Notes under the pieces: model-generated
The model's database searches: none
What the model was told of the DNA's origin: nothing
Seen by the model: only the letters and a program-made list of their open reading frames with translations
Made by a program: the position numbers and the translations under genes
Assembly (NCBI GenBank): GCA_913020115.1
Contig: CAJWBQ010000012.1
Coordinates: 49,381-113,380, forward strand
Direction of reading: 5' to 3'
DNA: 64,000 nucleotides
Origin: an uncultured Cellvibrionales bacterium
GTDB taxonomy: Bacteria; Pseudomonadota; Gammaproteobacteria; Pseudomonadales; Cellvibrionaceae
In this document: one piece after another, positions 62,795 to 64,000 of the stretch
Layout of the letters: every line of letters begins with the position of its first letter
Numbering within the stretch: the first letter of the stretch is position 1

Positions 62795-63566
62795 TGTGAT
62801 TCTACTGTGGCCGTGAGGTCATGTTCGACTAGAGGCACGGCGTTTATTCATTGATGCTTGATGACATTCTCCATTGCTTTGTATGGCCGTTGGTAAAACG
62901 GCTTGATCTACCTCAGAGGCGTAATGCAGTGGTAGGCAATGTGTCGGTGCAGTTTGCAGTTTAAAATTCGATGCTCGCCGGGGTCGTAAGGTGTTTGACC
63001 AAGTTTTCTTGGTCAAATCCTTGCGGCACTGGAGAGGATCAGTTCTTTTTCTGTGTTCGGTTCGTGCTCTGATGCTGGAACCACTTCACTGTTGTTGTTT
63101 ACGTTTCTGGAAATAAGGTTCTTCGTTGAGTGTAAGCTTTTGGGTAGACGATCATCCAGCGGTTACTTCTTAATGTAGTTACTTTATGTGTCGCCGTTAC
63201 ACCCTTAACGGTACCCCTGTCAGAACTTGCGTAAGCAAGCTCTGACACCTCTGCCAAGAGGTTACTTGGTACCCCCGTCAGTGTTTGTCACAACACGCAC
63301 TGACAACCCGAGCGCACCGAGACAGACCTTCGGGTGTACGCCAGCGATTTATCGCGAAGCAGTCTCTACATTGTTGACCAGGAAAATACTGGTCAACACC
63401 CTTCAACGCAAAATGTTCAAAAACGAAGGAGGTGAACACCCAAGCAGAAGATCAGTACCAAGGAGGTAGGCGTCTCTGTTTTAGCGAAAGCTACACAGAG
63501 ACGCCTGCCGGCAGCCCAAGAAAAATTCAATCCGTTCAACGCTTTACGACCGGATTTTGCGCTGCC
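62795..63566 (+). ncRNA. Candidate large structured RNA (GOLLD/ROOL-like in character)
   Basis: A chain of stable hairpins with RNA-type loops on the + strand. GTGA loop at 62813-62816 in TGGCC/GGTCA; TTTGACCAAG/CTTGGTCAAA (62994-63017); GTCAGA+TTGC with GTAA loop (63219-63246); CCTCT/AGAGG (63248-63261); GTCAGTG/CACTGAC (63277-63304); a TTCG loop (63329-63332); TGTTGACCAG/CTGGTCAACA (63372-63398); GGCGTCTCTGT/ACAGAGACGCC with GAAA loop (63469-63505); and GGCAGC/GCTGCC (63510-63566). On the minus strand these loops are not GNRA or UUCG. Limits and family are unknown. Confidence 0.45.
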
Positions 63567-64000
63567 AACCGCTACAAACTGACCATTACCCCAGCTAATG
63601 TTATATAGGGGATTATTAGTTCCTGATGTAGATTGCGTCCAAACATTAGCATCATCACTAGTAGCAATAAAACCATTATCGCCAACGATAACATATCGAC
63701 TACCATTATAGGCAATGCCATGAATATAAGGTTGATTGTCAACAATACTCTTATCCCAAGTTACGCCATCTGAACTAGAAACTATTACTCCCCATCTACC
63801 AACAGCAATGAATTTTGTGCCATCCCAAATTACACTTCTGAGTAATAGGGAACCTTCTACTGTGGGCTCTATCCATTTAAACCCATCTGAACTGACTGCA
63901 ATCGATTTTTCACCCAATTCTCCATTATTTACTGCTACAAACACATCCCCATTCCAAACAATATCACGAAAATATGCTTTGGTTCCTGAGCTTATAGTAG
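63417..64000 (-). CDS. Beta-propeller repeat protein, 5' end beyond the window
   Basis: The frame is open to the window edge, so the N-terminus is missing. Four repeats of about 40 residues are seen, with the pattern W-D/N-G-x-x-F-I/V-A-V-G...SSDGVTW (for example SVIWDGTKFIAVGRWG, GIAYNGSRYVIVGDNG). They resemble BNR/Ycf48-like propeller blades. The fourth blade stops matching exactly after FVAVGS, at the outer stem of the hairpin at 63510-63566, and about 50 unrelated residues follow. The gene is therefore probably truncated at its 3' end. Cell location and role are unknown. Confidence 0.65.
   Translation of the reverse strand, partial: TISSGTKAYFRDIVWNGDVFVAVNNGELGEKSIAVSSDGFKWIEPTVEGSLLLRSVIWDGTKFIAVGRWGVIVSSSDGVTWDKSIVDNQPYIHGIAYNGSRYVIVGDNGFIATSDDANVWTQSTSGTNNPLYNISWGNGQFVAVGSAKSGRKALNGLNFSWAAGRRLCVAFAKTETPTSLVLIFCLGVHLLRF

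Larger units (their letters stand above)
60373..64000. mobile_element. Integrated element at tRNA-Arg (left part)
   Basis: The 3' half of tRNA-Arg, a tyrosine integrase and an AlpA-like excisionase gene reading toward it, then AT-rich noncoding DNA and non-core genes form the left end of an integrated element. No second copy of the tRNA 3' end is seen in the window, so the right boundary must lie beyond 64000. Boundaries are inferred. Confidence 0.75.

Noticed and set aside
62599..62799. Small plus-strand open frame of 66 codons in the element
   Set aside because: No Shine-Dalgarno, no recognisable family, and atypical residue make-up; it lies in DNA that looks noncoding.
63469..63505. Group II intron domain V
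   Set aside because: The hairpin has a GNRA loop and internal bulge, but the AGC/CGC catalytic triad at the base and the 2-nt 3'-side bulge are missing, and no reverse-transcriptase gene is seen.
63510..63566. Integron attC site at the 3' end of the propeller gene
   Set aside because: The double stem with asymmetric spacers recalls attC, but the R boxes (RYYYAAC and GTTRRRY) are not present and the integrase is of the phage/island type, not IntI.

Overview
The window reads as one contiguous piece of a marine-type gammaproteobacterial chromosome. The markers are RdgC, MnmC, TrmL, EpmC, type II QueF, a PA2817-family protein, an FNR/ANR-type regulator and a full MSHA (mannose-sensitive haemagglutinin) type IV pilus cluster. 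Gene content resembles Cellvibrionales/Pseudomonadales, but the species cannot be named from this sequence. Five tRNA genes are present (Glu, Gly, Ser, Arg, plus none other); strictly, four loci: tRNA-Glu and tRNA-Gly in tandem, tRNA-Ser, and tRNA-Arg. There is no rRNA. Layout. 0-4.3 kb: small hypotheticals, rdgC, a DUF4202 protein and an orphan membrane histidine kinase. 4.3-10.1 kb: an omega-amino-acid/valine-type catabolic block of mmsA, two related class III aminotransferases and a LysR regulator, with a palindromic repeat element between the LysR gene and the divergent aminotransferase. 10.3-16.4 kb: a DUF484-GGDEF cyclase, glutamine cyclotransferase, DUF502, ComFB, mnmC, flavodoxin and trmL. 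16.5-29.7 kb: the MSHA pilus cluster (mshI, a PilN-like gene, mshJ, K, L, M, N, E, G, a minor prepilin, mshA, C, D, O, P). 29.7-33.3 kb: a degenerate receiver, a FixJ-like regulator, a FixL-like PAS kinase, an FNR-type regulator with its Fe-S cysteines, and UspA; together a plausible oxygen-response module. 33.3-45.4 kb: mostly housekeeping genes (GcvR-like, YheU, TusA, gamma-glutamylcyclotransferase, EpmC, a 5'-3' exonuclease, pdxB, an NAD-kinase-like protein, an RlmI-like methyltransferase, alaA, msrB). A second, inverted copy of the palindromic element with an attached 40-bp tandem array lies before pdxB. 45.6-52.2 kb: tRNA-Glu/tRNA-Gly, a PA2817-family gene, an ABC-2 exporter, queF, a coiled-coil membrane protein, a nitroreductase, tRNA-Ser and a hicAB toxin-antitoxin pair. 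52.2-58.6 kb: a membrane diguanylate cyclase and the glycerol-3-phosphate genes glpD, glpR, glpQ and glpT with GlpR-like operator sequences. 58.9-60.0 kb: an SPFH membrane protein and a ribbon-helix-helix regulator. From tRNA-Arg at 60.3 kb an integrated element begins: a tyrosine integrase, an AlpA-like excisionase, 1.7 kb of noncoding DNA, and a beta-propeller-like gene that runs off the end of the window. The most interesting signals are four. (1) 62.8-63.57 kb of the integrated element carries a chain of hairpins whose GNRA and UUCG tetraloops exist only on the + strand, so a large structured RNA of the GOLLD/ROOL kind is a candidate. (2) A composite palindromic element is present twice in opposite orientation, and each copy sits in a stretch of DNA with strong strand-asymmetric composition whose sign follows the element orientation. 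(3) A tandem 11-bp repeat upstream of the SPFH/RHH operon has the geometry expected of a ribbon-helix-helix operator. (4) The pseudo-receiver beside the FixLJ-like pair has lost all key phosphorylation residues.
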